Below are positions 62,580-64,000 of a stretch of 64,000 bases of DNA, piece after piece. Each line of letters starts with the position of its first letter. Position 1 is the stretch's first letter. Location of the stretch: positions 1 through 64,000 of the forward strand of contig NZ_QLIQ01000009.1 in assembly GCF_003428165.1 (NCBI RefSeq). The letters run 5' to 3'. Below the pieces are notes generated by a model. That model did not search any database, was not told where the DNA came from, and worked only from the letters and a program-made list of their open reading frames with translations. A program made the translations under genes and the position numbers. This DNA comes from Cysteiniphilum litorale. GTDB taxonomy: Bacteria > Pseudomonadota > Gammaproteobacteria > Francisellales > Francisellaceae.

Positions 62580-63642
62580 TGTTTTACACACTATCCCTGG
62601 ATTTTCTTTTAAGCACTATCAAAAACTTGTGAGCCTTGAAGTTAGCATTGATGACTTTCTTGCCAAACCACATAATTATCAACACGCTTTAAATTTAAAT
62701 CATGAAATGATTACTTTTATTCAAGAGCAAAAATTCACGCCTTATCTCAAAAAACTTGAAACATGGCTTACATCTTCTGATAAGCATCATTTAATTCATC
62801 TTACTGATCTAGCATTCCCACCACAATTAAAACAAATCAGCGATCCACCATTAAGCCTCTATGCCATTGGCGATATTGCCCTTTTAAACACACTGCAACT
62901 TGCTATTGTTGGCACGCGCCAAGCCAGTCTTTACGGCAGTGAATGTATCAAGGCACTGATCCCTAATCTGTTACAAGCCAAACTTACTATCAATAGTGGT
63001 ATGGCGCTTGGCATTGATACGTTGGCACACCAAGAAGCACTTAATCAAAATGGCAAGACCATTGCCGTACTTGGTACTGGCGTCAATACCTGTTATCCGG
63101 CACAAAACCGTCACCTTTACGCTCAAATTCAAAACCACGGCTTGGTTATTTCTGAGTTTTTATTAGGACAAGCACCGAAGCGCTTTCACTTTCCTAAAAG
63201 AAACCGATTGATTAGTGGCTTAAGCCTTGGAGTCGTTGTCATTGAGGCCGCGCACAAAAGTGGCTCACTGATCACAGCGATGCATGCTCTTGAACAAAAC
63301 CGTGATGTTTTCGCTATTCCAGGCAATATATTCCACAACCAAAGCAATGGCTGCCATAAATTGATTCAGATGGGTGCAAAGCTTGTTTGTTCAGCAGAGG
63401 ATATTATTGAAGAGCTAAACCTCACACAAACGCTCAATACTTCGCAAACACCCTTTCAACAATCCTTATTACTCACCAGCGAGCAACAGCTTGTTTTTGA
63501 TAGTATTGGCTCAAGTTGCACCACGATTGACAAAATTATCGACACGACCAACTTAACATACGCAAAAATAACTGGCATACTGTTTGAGCTTGAGATGGAA
63601 GCGCTTGTTAGCGCAGTTCCTGGCGGATATAAACGAATCTAA
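62560..63642 (+). CDS. dprA: DNA processing protein DprA
   Basis: DprA protects incoming single-stranded DNA and loads RecA during natural transformation. LAIVGTRQASLYGSECIKAL near residues 109-128 begins the Rossmann-like domain. INSGMALGIDTLAHQEAL lies near 142-159, AVLGTGVNTCYPAQN near 167-181 and HFPKRNRLISGLSLGVVVIE near 207-226. A C-terminal winged-helix domain follows. At 360 aa the protein is full length, and an intact DprA suggests competence. ATG at 62560 is in the preceding gene; a second ATG three codons later is possible. Confidence 0.95.
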   Translation: MQNMSFSVLHTIPGFSFKHYQKLVSLEVSIDDFLAKPHNYQHALNLNHEMITFIQEQKFTPYLKKLETWLTSSDKHHLIHLTDLAFPPQLKQISDPPLSLYAIGDIALLNTLQLAIVGTRQASLYGSECIKALIPNLLQAKLTINSGMALGIDTLAHQEALNQNGKTIAVLGTGVNTCYPAQNRHLYAQIQNHGLVISEFLLGQAPKRFHFPKRNRLISGLSLGVVVIEAAHKSGSLITAMHALEQNRDVFAIPGNIFHNQSNGCHKLIQMGAKLVCSAEDIIEELNLTQTLNTSQTPFQQSLLLTSEQQLVFDSIGSSCTTIDKIIDTTNLTYAKITGILFELEMEALVSAVPGGYKRI

Positions 63643-63651
63643 TAAGGTAAC

Positions 63652-64000
63652 ATGAACAACAAAGCCCCTATACTACAAGTTCTCATGTCGCTGTTTAGCG
63701 ATTTGCCCTATTTCGATGGTGATATGGTCAAATTGACAAACTCACAAGAGATATTACATGAATTGCAAAAAGCAGGTCTTGCGCCACAGGCGATTGAGCA
63801 GGCAATTGCTTGGCTTGAGCGTTTCAGCAAATTCAATGACGAGCCAAGAGCAGACTATCACCCTGAAACCGTACGTGTCTTTACACCACAAGAGAAGGCG
63901 ATTATTCCGACAGAAAGCCTGCGATTCTTGCTTGAAGCGTATTTAGCAGGTGACATTCAATCGCATGAGCTTGAGTTTATTATTGAACAAATCATATCCC
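63652..64000 (+). CDS. smg: Smg/DUF494 family protein, truncated by the window edge
   Basis: ATG at 63652, with AAGG four bases before it, opens a frame that runs off the right edge after 116 codons. It reads ILQVLMSLFSDLPYFDGDM at the start, then AIAWLERFSKFNDEP and VRVFTPQEKAIIPTESLRFL, the pattern of Smg proteins. Smg genes usually follow dprA, and topA often follows them. Function is unknown. About a quarter of the protein is missing. Confidence 0.88.
   Translation, partial: MNNKAPILQVLMSLFSDLPYFDGDMVKLTNSQEILHELQKAGLAPQAIEQAIAWLERFSKFNDEPRADYHPETVRVFTPQEKAIIPTESLRFLLEAYLAGDIQSHELEFIIEQIIS

Overview
The window is a gene-dense stretch of chromosome from an A+T-rich gammaproteobacterium. 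Gene content points there: a Tol-Pal operon, RibBA, MnmA, IspH-FkpB, DprA-Smg, a TrpR repressor and an hemD-hemX-hemY block. The low G+C, the many one- to four-base gene overlaps and the sequence style suggest a relative of Francisella or Fastidiosibacteraceae. That placement is an inference and was not tested. No prophage, IS transposase, CRISPR array or rRNA was found.

Layout. 1-4755: tail of an unknown gene, then ribF, ileS and lspA. 4756-7840: an accessory patch with dispersed repeats, a twin palindrome, an AAA/DUF4143 ATPase, a secreted GH16-like protein and a small exported peptide. 7845-11550: a riboflavin operon (ribD-ribE-ribBA-ribH, minus strand) behind an FMN riboswitch, with twelve copies of a 7-bp repeat in its leader. 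11577-14085: pyrG with its terminator, then a HigBA-like toxin-antitoxin pair. 14130-22692: a complete arginine cluster read as GNAT/argG-argC-argD-argF'-argB-argE-argH. 22818-25839: a FadL-like porin and a GDSL lipoprotein esterase. 26053-31196: carB coupled to an ABC-F ATPase. 31361-33819: ribosomal genes rpsF-rpsR-rplI, tRNA-Val, rpoZ and sodB. 33753-36740: grxD, metK with a structured leader, and mnmA. 36773-41849: tolQRAB-pal-cpoB with its promoter. 41920-47658: sufE-hemD-hemX-hemY-gloB-mazG and a YqhA-like membrane protein. 47682-50876: pcm and tolC, then trpR and a GNAT gene. 50915-64000: murG, purD, a WbuC-type cupin, bcp, yceD-rpmF-plsX-fabH, ftsY, tcdA, fkpB-ispH-pssA, an exported protein, dprA and the start of smg.

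How the genes work together. The riboflavin genes form a complete route from GTP and ribulose-5-phosphate to riboflavin under an FMN sensor, and RibF converts riboflavin to FMN and FAD. The arginine cluster resembles, in gene order and family type, those of Bacteroidetes: a transcarbamylase that acts on acylated ornithine, an M20 deacylase, and a GNAT protein that here is fused in frame to argininosuccinate synthase. CarB, which supplies carbamoyl phosphate, is also of the Bacteroidetes/eukaryote-like type. Together they suggest that arginine synthesis runs on N-acylated intermediates and was acquired by transfer.

The most unusual items are the GNAT-ArgG fusion with its internal ribosome binding site, the heptamer array in the FMN riboswitch leader, the twin palindromes ahead of the ATPase, and the structured metK leader.
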